From Clostridium prolinivorans (GTDB taxonomy: Bacteria; Bacillota; Clostridia; Clostridiales; Clostridiaceae), in contig NZ_RJWG01000002.1 in the NCBI RefSeq assembly GCF_004011155.1, forward strand, positions 236,012 through 300,011: 64,000 nt of DNA, written 5' to 3'. The translations under genes were made by a program, and so were the position numbers. The notes beneath the pieces are model-generated. The model worked only from the letters and a program-made list of their open reading frames with translations. It had not been told where the DNA came from and did not search any database. Numbering within the stretch: the first letter of the stretch is position 1; the number at the start of each line of letters is the position of its first letter. This document shows, piece after piece, positions 28,129 through 37,776 of the stretch.

Positions 28129-28157
28129 ATTATAATAAATTTATATATAAAATGCAA
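28129..28157 (-). promoter_or_regulatory. Sigma-A-type promoter for the small RNA
   Basis: TTGCAT (28152-28157) and a perfect TATAAT (28129-28134) are separated by exactly 17 bp on the minus strand, starting 32 bp after the rsuA stop. Confidence 0.65.
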
Positions 28158-28189
28158 TACTTTTGCAATATAAATTTGTAAATGACATA

Positions 28190-28942
28190 TTAAATGAATG
28201 ATAATCCTTCATTTTTAACCTGACTGGTGATATTTTTTAACATTTCTACTTCTTCTTTAGACAATTCTCTGCTTTGCCCTTCTTCTAAATTTTCATCAAG
28301 TTTAATAGGTCCAAAACTAATTCTTTTTAAATACACTACATTTTTATTTAAACTATTAAACATTCTCTTAACTTGATGAAATTTACCCTCTTGAATAGTG
28401 ACTTTAACTTCTGAACCATCTCTCCCAGAATTTAATATTTCTAGTTTAGCAGGCATACATTTATAACCATCATCTAATATAATACCTTTTTCAAATGCTC
28501 TTACATCATTTTCATCAACTGCTTTATCTATTTCAGCATAATAAACTTTATCAACATGCCATTTAGGAGATATTAATTTATGATTTAATTCACCATCATT
28601 AGTAATTAAAAGAAGCCCTACAGTATCTTTATCTAATCTTCCTACAGGGAAAGGATTAAATACTTTATATTCATCTTCAATTAAATCTATAACAGTTTCA
28701 TCATATTTATCAAAAGTTGCAGAAACTACTCCATCTGGTTTATTCATCATTAAATATATATATTTCCTATAATTTACTACATCACCCCATACCTTAATTT
28801 CACTTTTTTCAGGATCTATAAGCATTGAACTATCTTTAGCAATAACACCATCTATTTCAACTTCTTTATTTTTTATAAGGGCTTTTACTTCCTTTCTTGA
28901 TCCATATCCTAAATTAGCTAAAATTTTATCTAATCTTTCCAT
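28190..28942 (-). CDS. rsuA: 16S rRNA pseudouridine synthase, RsuA family
   Basis: A 250-residue pseudouridine synthase. The N-terminal S4 RNA-binding domain reads MERLDKILANLGYGSRKEVK. The catalytic aspartate is in PVGRLDKDTVGLLLITNDGE. The C-terminus contains KFHQVKRMFNSLNKNVVYLK, as in RsuA/RluB/RluE/RluF proteins. Assignment to RsuA (16S position 516) rather than a paralogue is likely but not certain. Ribosome binding site AAGTGAGG. Confidence 0.9.
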   Translation of the reverse strand: MERLDKILANLGYGSRKEVKALIKNKEVEIDGVIAKDSSMLIDPEKSEIKVWGDVVNYRKYIYLMMNKPDGVVSATFDKYDETVIDLIEDEYKVFNPFPVGRLDKDTVGLLLITNDGELNHKLISPKWHVDKVYYAEIDKAVDENDVRAFEKGIILDDGYKCMPAKLEILNSGRDGSEVKVTIQEGKFHQVKRMFNSLNKNVVYLKRISFGPIKLDENLEEGQSRELSKEEVEMLKNITSQVKNEGLSFI

Positions 28943-28989
28943 TTATATACCTCACTTCCTTTGTATATATTATAACCTTTAATAAAATA

Positions 28990-29016
28990 AAAAACAGCCT
29001 GTTTAAGACTGTTTTT
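28990..29016 (-). terminator. Terminator of the transglycosylase gene
   Basis: AAAAACAG and CTGTTTTT, with further pairing, overlap the stop codon at 29015-29017 and are followed by TTTTATTTTATT on the minus strand. Confidence 0.8.
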
Positions 29017-29665
29017 ACTTATTATAATAGCTCATAACCTTTTTTACATAGTTTTGAGTTTCTTTATATTTTGGTATACCATTGTATTTTGCTACTGCTC
29101 CTGGACCTGCATTATAAGCTGCTAATGCAAGTTCTTTTGAATTACCATACATATCTAAAAGGCTTCTTAAATATTTGGTACCACCATCTACATTTTGCTC
29201 GATATCATAAGGATCTGTAACTTTTAAAGATTTAGCAGTACTAGGCATAAGCTGCATAAGTCCCATAGCTCCTGCACTTGACTTAGCGTTAGGATTAAAT
29301 CCTGATTCTTGCTTTATAATAGCTAAAATAAAATCTTTGTCTACATTATATTTTTTAGAAGCTTTTTCTACTGCTTCTTCAATAGTAATATTGTTGCTTT
29401 TTATATCACCATTGATTTCTTCCTTCATATTAGTTATAAATTCTACAGGTTGATTTTCAGTATAATTTAATTTATTTAAATCTTCTCCTAATAAACCTAA
29501 TAAATTTATTTCATTTTCATTGTTTTTCATGTTATCTATCAAACTTTGAAAAACAACTTGAAAAGAAGATGAATTTTCTCCCAAAATACCTTTAAATGCT
29601 TGAGTTAAAAGCTGTATTTCTAAAAATTTCTGTATAGTAGTTTGATTATTATTTTCTACATTCAA
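29015..29665 (-). CDS. Lytic transglycosylase (SLT domain), no signal peptide
   Basis: A 216-residue protein with TTG start behind GAGGTG. The C-terminal 120 residues are an SLT goose-lysozyme-like domain: catalytic Glu in [20 protein letters not shown], then [36 protein letters not shown] and [16 protein letters not shown]. The N-terminal 90 residues are polar and helical with no signal peptide. Similar leaderless SLT proteins in motile Firmicutes are linked to flagellar rod passage through peptidoglycan; the Y_Y_Y gene just upstream may be co-transcribed (34 bp gap). Confidence 0.88.
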   Translation of the reverse strand: MNVENNNQTTIQKFLEIQLLTQAFKGILGENSSSFQVVFQSLIDNMKNNENEINLLGLLGEDLNKLNYTENQPVEFITNMKEEINGDIKSNNITIEEAVEKASKKYNVDKDFILAIIKQESGFNPNAKSSAGAMGLMQLMPSTAKSLKVTDPYDIEQNVDGGTKYLRSLLDMYGNSKELALAAYNAGPGAVAKYNGIPKYKETQNYVKKVMSYYNK

Positions 29666-29699
29666 ATCTTTTCACCTCGATATTTATTAAATTTAATTT

Positions 29700-31703
29700 T
29701 TATTCTACTTGAAATTTAATTATATCGTAATCTTCATAATCACATTTTCTTAATCCGCTTTTACATAAAACTAAAAGTTTATATACACCATTATGAAATG
29801 GCATAAAACTATAATAATTTTTTTTGCTATAATTTTGAACTAATTTCCAATTTTTTTGCTCCATAATATAAAATTTATAAAGAACGTCTTGTCCACCATC
29901 GCAGCTCACATTAAAAGTTACAGTTTCATTTACTTTTAAAAATTTTTTATCACATGATATTTTTATATTACTTATAGGAGGAGCATCATAAACATTAATT
30001 TTTATTTCTCTCTTGCAATCAAACTCTTTATCACTTTTTTCGTTTTTAGCATAAATTTCTAAAGTATATATGCCGCTGCATTTAGGAATAAAAGAATAAT
30101 TTTTATCTTTAACATAATCTGTTTCTTCTACTTTACGTCCATTTATATTTAAAACATATTTTACAAGAGTTTTTTGTGTGTATTGAGTTATAATTTCATA
30201 ATCTATTATATCTCCTATTTGATAATTTTCCTTCTTTTTATGTAATATATAATCAATTGAAGCAGGCATATAATCAAAAGCTTCAATATAAACTATAGAG
30301 TGACTATCATAATTTCTTTTTGAATATTTATCTTTTACCCTTACTTCAAGCTCATAAACTCCTTTTTCTTCCGGTGTAAAATTAACCCAGTTACATGTAC
30401 CAAAATTTATTTTCTCTATTTCTTTACCTTCTTTTTTTACATTGAAACTGTATCTTGGCTCTATGCCTCCAGAAGCGATTACTTTAGCATTTATAGTCTC
30501 TCCTATTAATATTTTGTTATTTTTATCTAATACAACCTTACTTATAATAATAGGATCTAAGTTTTTTTCTTCAATTATAAAATTCATTACTGCTGATTTT
30601 TCATAATTACCATCAAAAGAAACATCTTTTACCCAAAGCTCAATTTTATATTTACCAGGCTTTTTAGTTTTCCATAAAAAATTACTATTTCTTATGTAAC
30701 CTGAATCTTCTGGATGGTTGCCATCAATTTTAAATCTATATTGAAGCTCTTTGCCCCCAAAAACCACTGCCTTAAAATTTATACATGTTTCACAAACCTG
30801 AGGGGAGCTTAAATCACTGGTAAAACTTTGTATAACTATGTCTTTATAAGGTTTAACAGTATAATTTAAAGCTGCTATATCATCATAATCTCTTGGAGAA
30901 TATATATCTTTTACAAGACATAAAAGCTTATAATCTCCTTTTTTAGTTTCAATAAAGCTTACTATATTTTTATTAGAATAATCTTGTATACATTCTTTGC
31001 TTCCATCTTCTGCAACTTTTATAAATTTATATAATATAGTTTTACCATCTTTACAAGATGTTTCTACTTCAAATACAAGCTCATTATCAACTATAATATC
31101 TTCTATTAAACATTTAAAATTAATAATTTCAACTTTTTTTGTTTCTTCAACTTGAAATAGTATATTTTCACATTCATCAAATTTATTCTTTGAATCTAAT
31201 GTTTTACATTGTACTAAAATTTCATTTTGCCCTGGTTTATCAGCAATAAATGTTAAAGTATTTTCAGCACTATAATCTTTTATAAGCCTCCATATATCCT
31301 TTTCTTTTATGTAATATCTAAAAACCAGATCTAATTTTTTGGTTTCTATAGTTAATGTAACTTTATCTCCCTTTACTATTTCTTCCTTATCTAAATATAT
31401 ATTATTTATTATTTTTTCTTCTTCTTTGCCTATAATAAAATCTGCTTTTGAGACATAATCAAAAGACTTAACACTATCTAATGTTTTAGCTTGTACCATA
31501 ATTGTATATCTTCCATCTTTATGAGGAGTCCAAATAACTTCTTCTTCAGGGCTAAAATCTCTTAATGTTTCCCATGCTCCATCGCATCCAATCATAAATT
31601 TATATAAAAGATTATCTTCTTTTTTTTCAGATATATATATTTTTATGTCCTTATTTTTTTCTTGCGGACTTTGTAAATTAAAAGCTATGCCTATCTCATT
31701 CAT
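29700..31703 (-). CDS. Seven-module triple-tyrosine (Y_Y_Y) repeat protein
   Basis: A 667-residue protein made of seven tandem beta-sandwich modules of about 95 residues. Each ends with an aromatic-Asp/Glu pattern: SFDYVSKADF, KFDECENILF, RDYDDIAALNY, GNYEKSAVMNF, RNYDSHSIVY, KEFDCKREIKI and CDYEDYDIIKF. Most contain LYKF or RYKF-type strands. This is the Y_Y_Y domain usually seen beside histidine kinases in large hybrid sensors, here without a kinase, signal peptide or membrane segment. It precedes the leaderless transglycosylase by 34 bp. A structural or binding role is inferred; the ligand is unknown. Ribosome binding site AAGGGAG. Confidence 0.75.
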   Translation of the reverse strand: MNEIGIAFNLQSPQEKNKDIKIYISEKKEDNLLYKFMIGCDGAWETLRDFSPEEEVIWTPHKDGRYTIMVQAKTLDSVKSFDYVSKADFIIGKEEEKIINNIYLDKEEIVKGDKVTLTIETKKLDLVFRYYIKEKDIWRLIKDYSAENTLTFIADKPGQNEILVQCKTLDSKNKFDECENILFQVEETKKVEIINFKCLIEDIIVDNELVFEVETSCKDGKTILYKFIKVAEDGSKECIQDYSNKNIVSFIETKKGDYKLLCLVKDIYSPRDYDDIAALNYTVKPYKDIVIQSFTSDLSSPQVCETCINFKAVVFGGKELQYRFKIDGNHPEDSGYIRNSNFLWKTKKPGKYKIELWVKDVSFDGNYEKSAVMNFIIEEKNLDPIIISKVVLDKNNKILIGETINAKVIASGGIEPRYSFNVKKEGKEIEKINFGTCNWVNFTPEEKGVYELEVRVKDKYSKRNYDSHSIVYIEAFDYMPASIDYILHKKKENYQIGDIIDYEIITQYTQKTLVKYVLNINGRKVEETDYVKDKNYSFIPKCSGIYTLEIYAKNEKSDKEFDCKREIKINVYDAPPISNIKISCDKKFLKVNETVTFNVSCDGGQDVLYKFYIMEQKNWKLVQNYSKKNYYSFMPFHNGVYKLLVLCKSGLRKCDYEDYDIIKFQVE

Positions 31704-31811
31704 TGCAATATCTCCCTTGCTTATATGATATACCTCATTTTAAAAATAAACAAGCTCATAATTAATGGCTTTTTATATATATTATATATAAAGCTTCAAA
31801 GTTTAATATAG

Positions 31812-31905
31812 TACTATGATTAACTCGCAATAAGCTGTAAATTAATCCCCATATACAGTTTATATTGTTTCTAACCTTATATTTTATAGCAGTCAACATT
31901 TAATA
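31812..31905 (+). repeat. Dispersed intergenic repeat with conserved pseudoknot potential, copy 2
   Basis: GATTAA (31818-31823) pairs with TTAATC (31842-31847). ATAAGCTGTA (31830-31839) pairs with TACAGTTTAT (31854-31863). Loops of 6, 2 and 6 nt separate the strands. Compared with copy 1 (1580-1676), two stem-2 pairs change from T-A/A-T to C-G/G-C and one stem-1 G-T becomes G-C, so pairing is preserved. It sits between the divergent Y_Y_Y and pullulanase genes, about 250 bp before the latter. Confidence 0.55.
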
Positions 31906-32015
31906 TTATTATTTTTCTAAACTATATTTATCTTATTCTTTGAATATATATAATACAAAACCAAAATTTTTAAATTATAAAAAGCCTATTTTAATATTGA
32001 ACTTATTTATATATT

Positions 32016-32045
32016 ATACTATAATTCCATAATTTGTTATAGTAT
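32016..32045 (+). promoter_or_regulatory. Inverted repeat upstream of pullulanase
   Basis: ATACTATAA and TTATAGTAT are perfect 9-bp inverted arms with a 12-bp spacer, 110 bp before pulA. They may form an operator or RNA hairpin. The rest of 31704-32154 holds copy 2 of the pseudoknot repeat and AT-rich DNA. Confidence 0.35.
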
Positions 32046-32154
32046 TTTATATTAAGGTTTATATTATATTTATATTTACTCCCCCCTTTAATTATATCGT
32101 TTAATAGGTTAAAATGTTTATATAATTTGAATTTTTTATTATATGAGGAGATAT

Positions 32155-34287
32155 ATGTTAATGTTTAATGTTTCGATTATTGATTTTAACAAAATTAAAG
32201 TCATATTTAAAGAAAAAGTATGTTTAGATAAAAATTGCTTAATTATAAAAAATGGAGAAAAATTTTTAAATATAAAGGAAATTATAGAAAAAGAAAACTA
32301 TTTTTATGTATTATTAAATGAAGAAATAAACATAAAATATTATTGTTATGTTACTTATAATGATATAACAATTAGAGCTTTATATAAAGAAATATTTACT
32401 TCTCAAAGCTTTAATAAAAGATATTATACAGATATTCCATTAGGCTGTTTTTATAGTAAATCTGAAACTTTATTCAGAGTTTGGTCTCCAGCTGCTTCTT
32501 CTGTAGATTTACTTTTATATAAAAATGGTGATATAGAAATCGAGGAAGTACCTAGAAGATTTAAAATGACTGAGCAAGATGGTGTTTGGTCTTTAAACTT
32601 AAAAGAAGATTTGGAAGGATTATTTTATACATATGAAGTAAATGTATACGGAAATATAAATGAAGCCGTAGACCCTTATGCAAAGGCTGTTGGAATAAAT
32701 GGGCTTAGAGGAGCTATTATTGATTTAAGTAAAACTAATCCCGAAGATTTTTTTAATGAGCCTTCTTTAAAACTTGATAATTTTACTGATGCAATAATAT
32801 ATGAAATTTCTGTAAGAGATATATCAATGCATCCTGATAGCAATATAAAAAATAAAGGAAAATTTTTAGGCCTTACAGAAGAAAACACAAAATCATCTAA
32901 AGGTTTATCTACTGGATTAAGTCATATATTAGAGCTTGGAGTAACTCATGTTCAGCTCATGCCTATATATGATTTCAGCTATATAAGTACTGATGAAAAA
33001 AATCCTATAAAATATAATTGGGGTTATGATCCTCAAAATTATAATGTGCCTGAAGGCAGCTATGCTACTAATCCTTATAATCCTACCTCTAGAATTTTAG
33101 AACTTAAAGCTTTAATTCATACTTTTCATAAACATGGAATAGGGGTAAATATGGATGTAGTTTATAATCATGTATTTGATTTGAAAACTGATAATTTAGA
33201 AAAAATTTTCCCAGGTTATTATTTTAGATTTTATGAAGATGGAACTCAATCAAATGGTAGTGGATGTTCCAATGATACAGCTTCTGAACGTCCTATGATG
33301 CGCCGTTTTATAATAGATTCTGTTTGCTATTTTGTAGATGAATATCATATAGATGGATTTAGATTTGATTTAATGGGTATTCATGATATTACAACAATGA
33401 ATAAAGTGAGAGAAAGTTTAAATAGTTTTAATAAACCTATTATGCTTTATGGAGAAGGTTGGGTTTTAAATACTTTACTTCCAGAAGATATAAAAGCAAA
33501 TCAGTTAAATGCAAATAAAATTCCTCATATAGGTCATTTTAATGATACTATAAGAAATGCAGTAAGAGGTAGTGTTTTTATAAAAGAAGAAAAAGGGTTT
33601 GCAAGTGGAAGAGAAAATATGGAAGATATAATAAAGTATTGTATTGTTGGATGTACAGATTATTTTAATAGAGGAAATTCCTTATTTCAAACTCCTGATC
33701 AATCCATAAATTATGTATCATCTCATGATAATAATACATTATGGGATAAAATAAATCTTTCTAACCCTGAAGATGATATAGAAACTTTAAAGTCAATACA
33801 AAAATTTTCAAATGCAATAGTTTTAACTTGTCAAGGTATAGCTTTTTTACATTCTGGAGCAGAATTCTGCAGAACAAAGTATAATGTAGAAGACAGTGTA
33901 CGTTCAGATGACTATATAAATTGGATGGATTGGAATAGAAAATTTGAATTTAAAGATGTTTTTGAATACTATAAAGGTCTAATAAAACTAAGGAAAGAAC
34001 ATAGCGCTTTTAGAATGAATTCAAGAGAAGAAATACAAAATCATTTAGAATTTTTAGATACTCCTAAAAATTCCATAGCTTTTATTCTTAAAAATTATGC
34101 TAATGAAGACATTTGGAAAGATATTTTAGTTATTTATAACTCAAATAAATATAATATAATATTGCCTATTCCTAAAGGAGTTTGGAACATAGTTACTGAT
34201 AAACATATTTCTGGTACTAATGTTATAAAAAAAGTTTCTGATAATGTATTAGTGGAAAGTATAAGTATAATGGTATTATATAGATAA
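32155..34287 (+). CDS. pulA: Type I pullulanase
   Basis: A GH13 debranching enzyme of about 710 residues that cleaves alpha-1,6 links in pullulan, limit dextrins or glycogen. The type I signature YNWGYDPQNYNVPEGSY is present. GH13 regions are NMDVVYNHVF (I), DGFRFDLMG with the nucleophile Asp (II), YGEGW with the acid/base Glu (III) and YVSSHDN (IV). An N-terminal CBM48-like domain has LFRVWSPAASSVDLLLY. There is no signal peptide, so it probably acts on internal glycogen or imported dextrins. The ATG at 32143 overlaps the GAGGAG site, so the start is 32155 or 32161. Confidence 0.93.
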   Translation: MLMFNVSIIDFNKIKVIFKEKVCLDKNCLIIKNGEKFLNIKEIIEKENYFYVLLNEEINIKYYCYVTYNDITIRALYKEIFTSQSFNKRYYTDIPLGCFYSKSETLFRVWSPAASSVDLLLYKNGDIEIEEVPRRFKMTEQDGVWSLNLKEDLEGLFYTYEVNVYGNINEAVDPYAKAVGINGLRGAIIDLSKTNPEDFFNEPSLKLDNFTDAIIYEISVRDISMHPDSNIKNKGKFLGLTEENTKSSKGLSTGLSHILELGVTHVQLMPIYDFSYISTDEKNPIKYNWGYDPQNYNVPEGSYATNPYNPTSRILELKALIHTFHKHGIGVNMDVVYNHVFDLKTDNLEKIFPGYYFRFYEDGTQSNGSGCSNDTASERPMMRRFIIDSVCYFVDEYHIDGFRFDLMGIHDITTMNKVRESLNSFNKPIMLYGEGWVLNTLLPEDIKANQLNANKIPHIGHFNDTIRNAVRGSVFIKEEKGFASGRENMEDIIKYCIVGCTDYFNRGNSLFQTPDQSINYVSSHDNNTLWDKINLSNPEDDIETLKSIQKFSNAIVLTCQGIAFLHSGAEFCRTKYNVEDSVRSDDYINWMDWNRKFEFKDVFEYYKGLIKLRKEHSAFRMNSREEIQNHLEFLDTPKNSIAFILKNYANEDIWKDILVIYNSNKYNIILPIPKGVWNIVTDKHISGTNVIKKVSDNVLVESISIMVLYR

Positions 34288-34291
34288 AAAT

Positions 34292-34340
34292 AAGCCTAAA
34301 TATAAATGTTATAACTATTATTAACTTTATATTTAGGCTT
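34292..34340 (+). terminator. Terminator of pulA
   Basis: A perfect 15-bp stem, AAGCCTAAATATAAA / TTTATATTTAGGCTT, follows the stop codon and precedes TGTTTTATAAT. Confidence 0.85.
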
Positions 34341-34412
34341 TGTTTTATAATATATTTTATTTATATAACTATTTTTAGTAGAATCTAGGTCTAAAGCGGA
34401 ATTTTCATTTTT

Positions 34413-34853
34413 TTAAATAATATTTAACTTTATAAGCTTTAATAAATTATTATAAAGTCTTTCATCATCTTCTTTGCTCCTTTTTTTAGGATTAACTGTT
34501 TTCCCGCCGCTTCTTCTTATCTTACTTGATATATGTCTTTCTAGCAAAAGGTTATCTATATTATCATTACTATATATATAACCTTTAGGGTTTATAGCAA
34601 AAGCTTTTTTAGAAAGTACTATAGCTGCTACTCCAAAATCTTGAGATACAACAATGTCATTTTCTTTTACTTCGTTTACTATAGCCATATCTACACTTTG
34701 AAATCCACTATCCATATATTTTATAGTACAATAATCACTATATAGTACGTGATTTAAATCACAATACATAATTATTTCAATATTATATTCTTTTCCCAAT
34801 TTTTCAATTATACTTTTCCCAGGACAGGCATCAGCGTCAACTAAAATTCTCAT
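34413..34853 (-). CDS. YaiI/YqxD-family protein (DUF188)
   Basis: A 146-residue protein starting MRILVDADACPGKSIIEKLG, the family signature. Further conserved phrases are GFQSVDMAIVNEVKENDIVV, SQDFGVAAIVLSK, and the C-terminal RSGGKTVNPKKRSKEDDERL. The fold is PIN/NYN-like, with acidic residues (VDADAC, SQDFG) positioned as in nucleases, but activity is unproven for the family. It is monocistronic. Ribosome binding site AAGAGG. Confidence 0.9.
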   Translation of the reverse strand: MRILVDADACPGKSIIEKLGKEYNIEIIMYCDLNHVLYSDYCTIKYMDSGFQSVDMAIVNEVKENDIVVSQDFGVAAIVLSKKAFAINPKGYIYSNDNIDNLLLERHISSKIRRSGGKTVNPKKRSKEDDERLYNNLLKLIKLNII

Positions 34854-34953
34854 ACAAACCTCTTAATAATTTATATATTAAAATTAATGTTATTTAAATA
34901 CAAATTTTCTTACAATAAAATACTCTAAAATACTCTTAATTTATATTATATTA

Positions 34954-34991
34954 AAAATAATGTGCCAGGCTTATACCTGACACATTATTTT
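34954..34991 (-). terminator. Terminator of pgi
   Basis: A 16-bp arm beginning AAAATAATGTG pairs with its partner with one mismatch, directly after the pgi stop; a T-rich tract follows on the minus strand. Confidence 0.85.
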
Positions 34992-36341
34992 TTATAATCT
35001 TTTCTCAAGCTCAGCTTTTAAATCTTCAAAGCCTGGTTTTCCAAGCAATGCAAACATATTTTTCTTGTATGCTTCAACTCCTGGTTGATCAAAAGGATTA
35101 ACTCCCATTAAATATCCACTTATTCCACAAGCTTTTTCAAAGAAATATACCATATATCCGAAATTATATGGAGTTAATTCACTTACATTTAAAACAATAT
35201 TTGGAACTCCACCATCATTATGTGCAAGTACTGTTCCTTCAAAAGCTTTTTTATTTACAAAGTCCATAGTTTTTCCTGCTAAGAAATTTAATCCATCTAT
35301 ATTTTCAGCACTTTCTTCAATAACAACTTCTTTTTTTGGTTTTTCAACATTTATAACAGTTTCAAAAATGTTTCTTAAACCTTGTTGAATATATTGTCCC
35401 ATAGAATGTAAATCTGTTGAAAAATCTACTGCTGCAGGGAATATTCCTTTATTGTCCTTTCCTTCACTTTCACCAAAAAGCTGTTTCCACCATTCATTAA
35501 AATAATGAAGAGCTGGCTCATAATTTACTAATATTTCAGTAACTTTACCTTTTCTATATAAAGCATTTCTAGCTGCAGCATACTTATAGCAATCATTTGA
35601 ATTTAAATCTACATTACTATAAGCTTCCCTTGCAGAAGCTGCGCCTTCCATCATTTCATCTATATTTATTCCTGCAACTGCAATTGGAAGAAGTCCAACA
35701 GCTGTAAGTACAGAATATCTTCCACCAACATTATCAGGAATAACAAAAGTTTCATAGCCTTGAGCATCTGCTAAAGATTTAAGTGCACCTCTTGCTTTAT
35801 CTGTTGTTGCAAATATTCTTTCTTTTGCACCTTCTTTTCCGTATTTCTTTTCAAGATAATCTTTAAAAATTCTAAAAGCAATAGCTGGTTCTGTAGTTGT
35901 ACCTGACTTAGATATAACATTAACTGATATATCTAATCCTTCTATAGCTTCAAGTAAATCAGCCATATATGTAGAACTTATATTGTTTCCTACAAAAAAT
36001 ATTTGAGGGGTTTTTCTTTTTCCCTTTTGTAAAACATTATAGAAATTATGAGATAGCATTTCTATAGCAGCTCTTGCACCTAAGTATGAACCACCTATTC
36101 CAATAACTATAAGAACATCTGAGTTATTTTTTATTTTTTCTGCTGCTTTCTTAATTCTTGCAAATTCTTCTTTATCATAGTTAACTGGAAGATCTATCCA
36201 TCCTAAAAAGTCCTTACCTGCTCCAGTTCCATTATGAAGCATATTGTGTGCTTCTCTTACCATTGGTTCTAAATTAGTTATTTCACTTTCATTTAAAAAT
36301 GGCTTTATTTTGCTTAAATCAAGGCTTAAAGGTTTCGACAT
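34992..36341 (-). CDS. pgi: Glucose-6-phosphate isomerase
   Basis: A 449-residue glycolytic enzyme that interconverts glucose-6-phosphate and fructose-6-phosphate. The start at 36341 follows ACAGGAGGAAAT; the longer ORF lacks a ribosome binding site. Motifs are [34 protein letters not shown], the catalytic Glu in [19 protein letters not shown], and [12 protein letters not shown]. The length and FGESEGKD form match the Firmicute/Thermotoga type rather than the 550-residue enterobacterial type. Monocistronic with its own terminator. Confidence 0.96.
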   Translation of the reverse strand: MSKPLSLDLSKIKPFLNESEITNLEPMVREAHNMLHNGTGAGKDFLGWIDLPVNYDKEEFARIKKAAEKIKNNSDVLIVIGIGGSYLGARAAIEMLSHNFYNVLQKGKRKTPQIFFVGNNISSTYMADLLEAIEGLDISVNVISKSGTTTEPAIAFRIFKDYLEKKYGKEGAKERIFATTDKARGALKSLADAQGYETFVIPDNVGGRYSVLTAVGLLPIAVAGINIDEMMEGAASAREAYSNVDLNSNDCYKYAAARNALYRKGKVTEILVNYEPALHYFNEWWKQLFGESEGKDNKGIFPAAVDFSTDLHSMGQYIQQGLRNIFETVINVEKPKKEVVIEESAENIDGLNFLAGKTMDFVNKKAFEGTVLAHNDGGVPNIVLNVSELTPYNFGYMVYFFEKACGISGYLMGVNPFDQPGVEAYKKNMFALLGKPGFEDLKAELEKRL

Positions 36342-36907
36342 AAAATTTCCTCCTGTTTTTATAATATTTTTATGTTTATATATTACAAAGCAAATCTGAT
36401 ATTTAAATAAAAAAATCCGCAAAATCCTAAAGTGCTTATTAATATCGACTTGCCAAATAAACTTATAAAAATATAGTGATTAGATATTTTGACTACTATA
36501 TGAAATTTTATCCTAATTAATTAAATAAATCAAGTTTCATATATTTATTTCTATTAATCTTAAGAGGCAATATTGACAAATATCTCCATACTTAAAAATT
36601 TTTTATTTGCAAAATTAATATAAAATCCTTATAAAATTTATATTAATATAAGGATTTTTATAATATTAATAGTTTTACTTTATAAAATTATATTTATACA
36701 ACATAAAAAATATAATTTGTTTAAAAATTATTACAAAATTGTTATAAAAAAAATTGTTCCAAAATATAATTTGAAACAATCTTTTTATTAATATAGTCCT
36801 ATTTAATTATATAAAAAACATAAAAGTTCAATATATTTTAAAATAGTGCAAAACAGTATTTTATTTATTATATTCTTTTTTCTTGCAGAAATTAAACTTT
36901 AATTAAA
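36342..36907. other. Gene-free intergenic region with two hairpins
   Basis: No convincing ORF is present in these 566 bp. AAAATCCTTATA and TATAAGGATTTT pair at 36622-36658; on either strand this could terminate a transcript, but no promoter is obvious. The speE terminator is at 36753-36780. A 9-bp inverted pair TATATGAAA/TTTCATATA lies near 36500-36540. The remainder is featureless AT-rich DNA. Confidence 0.5.
36753..36780 (-). terminator. Terminator of speDE
   Basis: TTTGAAACAAT and ATTGTTCCAAA form a stem (one mismatch), followed by TTTTTTTATAAC on the minus strand. Confidence 0.75.
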
Positions 36908-37762
36908 TTAATATTCCTGTTCATTTAATTGTTCTATTACATAATTTGGTAAAGCAAATGCTCCAACATGAATTCTTTTATTGTAATATTTGGTTTTAAG
37001 TCCTAATTTTTCCCAATTTTCTCCGTTAAAATCTTTTATAGGATGAAGTTTCTTAGAAGCAAATCCAAAAATCCAATGTCCAGAAGGATAAGTAGGCATA
37101 TGATATTGATAAGCCTCACATATTGGAAATATTTTTTTAAGCTTTGAGAAAGCTCTTTTCATTTCCCTTGCATCTTTTTGATAGTATGGACTTTCTCCTT
37201 GATTTACTAAAATTCCATTTTCCGTTAGAGCATTGGAGCAGTTTTTATAAAATTCTGTAGTAAATAGTCCTTCCCCTGGCCCTATAGGATCCGTAGAATC
37301 AACTATTACTAAATCATATTCATTATTCTTTCCTTCAACAAATTTTATTCCATCTTCAAAATAAAGATTAACTCTTGGATCATCAAGCTTATTAGCAGTA
37401 AAAGGTAAAAATTCTTTTGCTACCATTACAACAGTTTCATCTATTTCAACCATGTCTATTTTTTCAATAGAATTATATCTTGTAAGCTCTCTTACAGTTC
37501 CTCCATCTCCAGCTCCAATTACTAAAACTTTTTTAATTTCAGGATTGGTTGCAAGAGCTACATGAGTTATCATTTCATGATATATAAATTCATCTTTTTC
37601 TGTAAGCATTGTCCATCCATCTATAACTAAAACTCTTCCAAATTCATATGTGTCAATAACATCTATTTGCTGAAAAGGACTTTTAGCGGAATAAAGATGT
37701 GATTTAACTTTCATTGAAAATTTAACATTAGGAGTTTGATTTTCAGTATACCATAATTCCAT
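36908..37762 (-). CDS. speE: Spermidine synthase
   Basis: A 284-residue aminopropyltransferase that makes spermidine from putrescine and decarboxylated SAM. The start is 37762; the ATG at 37777 lies in the ribosome binding site ATGGAGGAA. Motifs are MELWYTENQTPNVKFSMKV, VLVIGAGDGGTVRELTRY (SAM-binding loop), DLVIVDSTDPIGPGEGLFT (catalytic Asp) and QGESPYYQ. It directly follows speD, which supplies the aminopropyl donor; both share one operon. Confidence 0.96.
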   Translation of the reverse strand: MELWYTENQTPNVKFSMKVKSHLYSAKSPFQQIDVIDTYEFGRVLVIDGWTMLTEKDEFIYHEMITHVALATNPEIKKVLVIGAGDGGTVRELTRYNSIEKIDMVEIDETVVMVAKEFLPFTANKLDDPRVNLYFEDGIKFVEGKNNEYDLVIVDSTDPIGPGEGLFTTEFYKNCSNALTENGILVNQGESPYYQKDAREMKRAFSKLKKIFPICEAYQYHMPTYPSGHWIFGFASKKLHPIKDFNGENWEKLGLKTKYYNKRIHVGAFALPNYVIEQLNEQEY

Positions 37763-37776
37763 TTTTAATTCCTCCA

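Noticed and set aside
36622..36658. A second free-standing small RNA between speE and pgi
   Set aside because: A terminator-like hairpin exists, but no promoter with acceptable -35/-10 spacing could be found before it.
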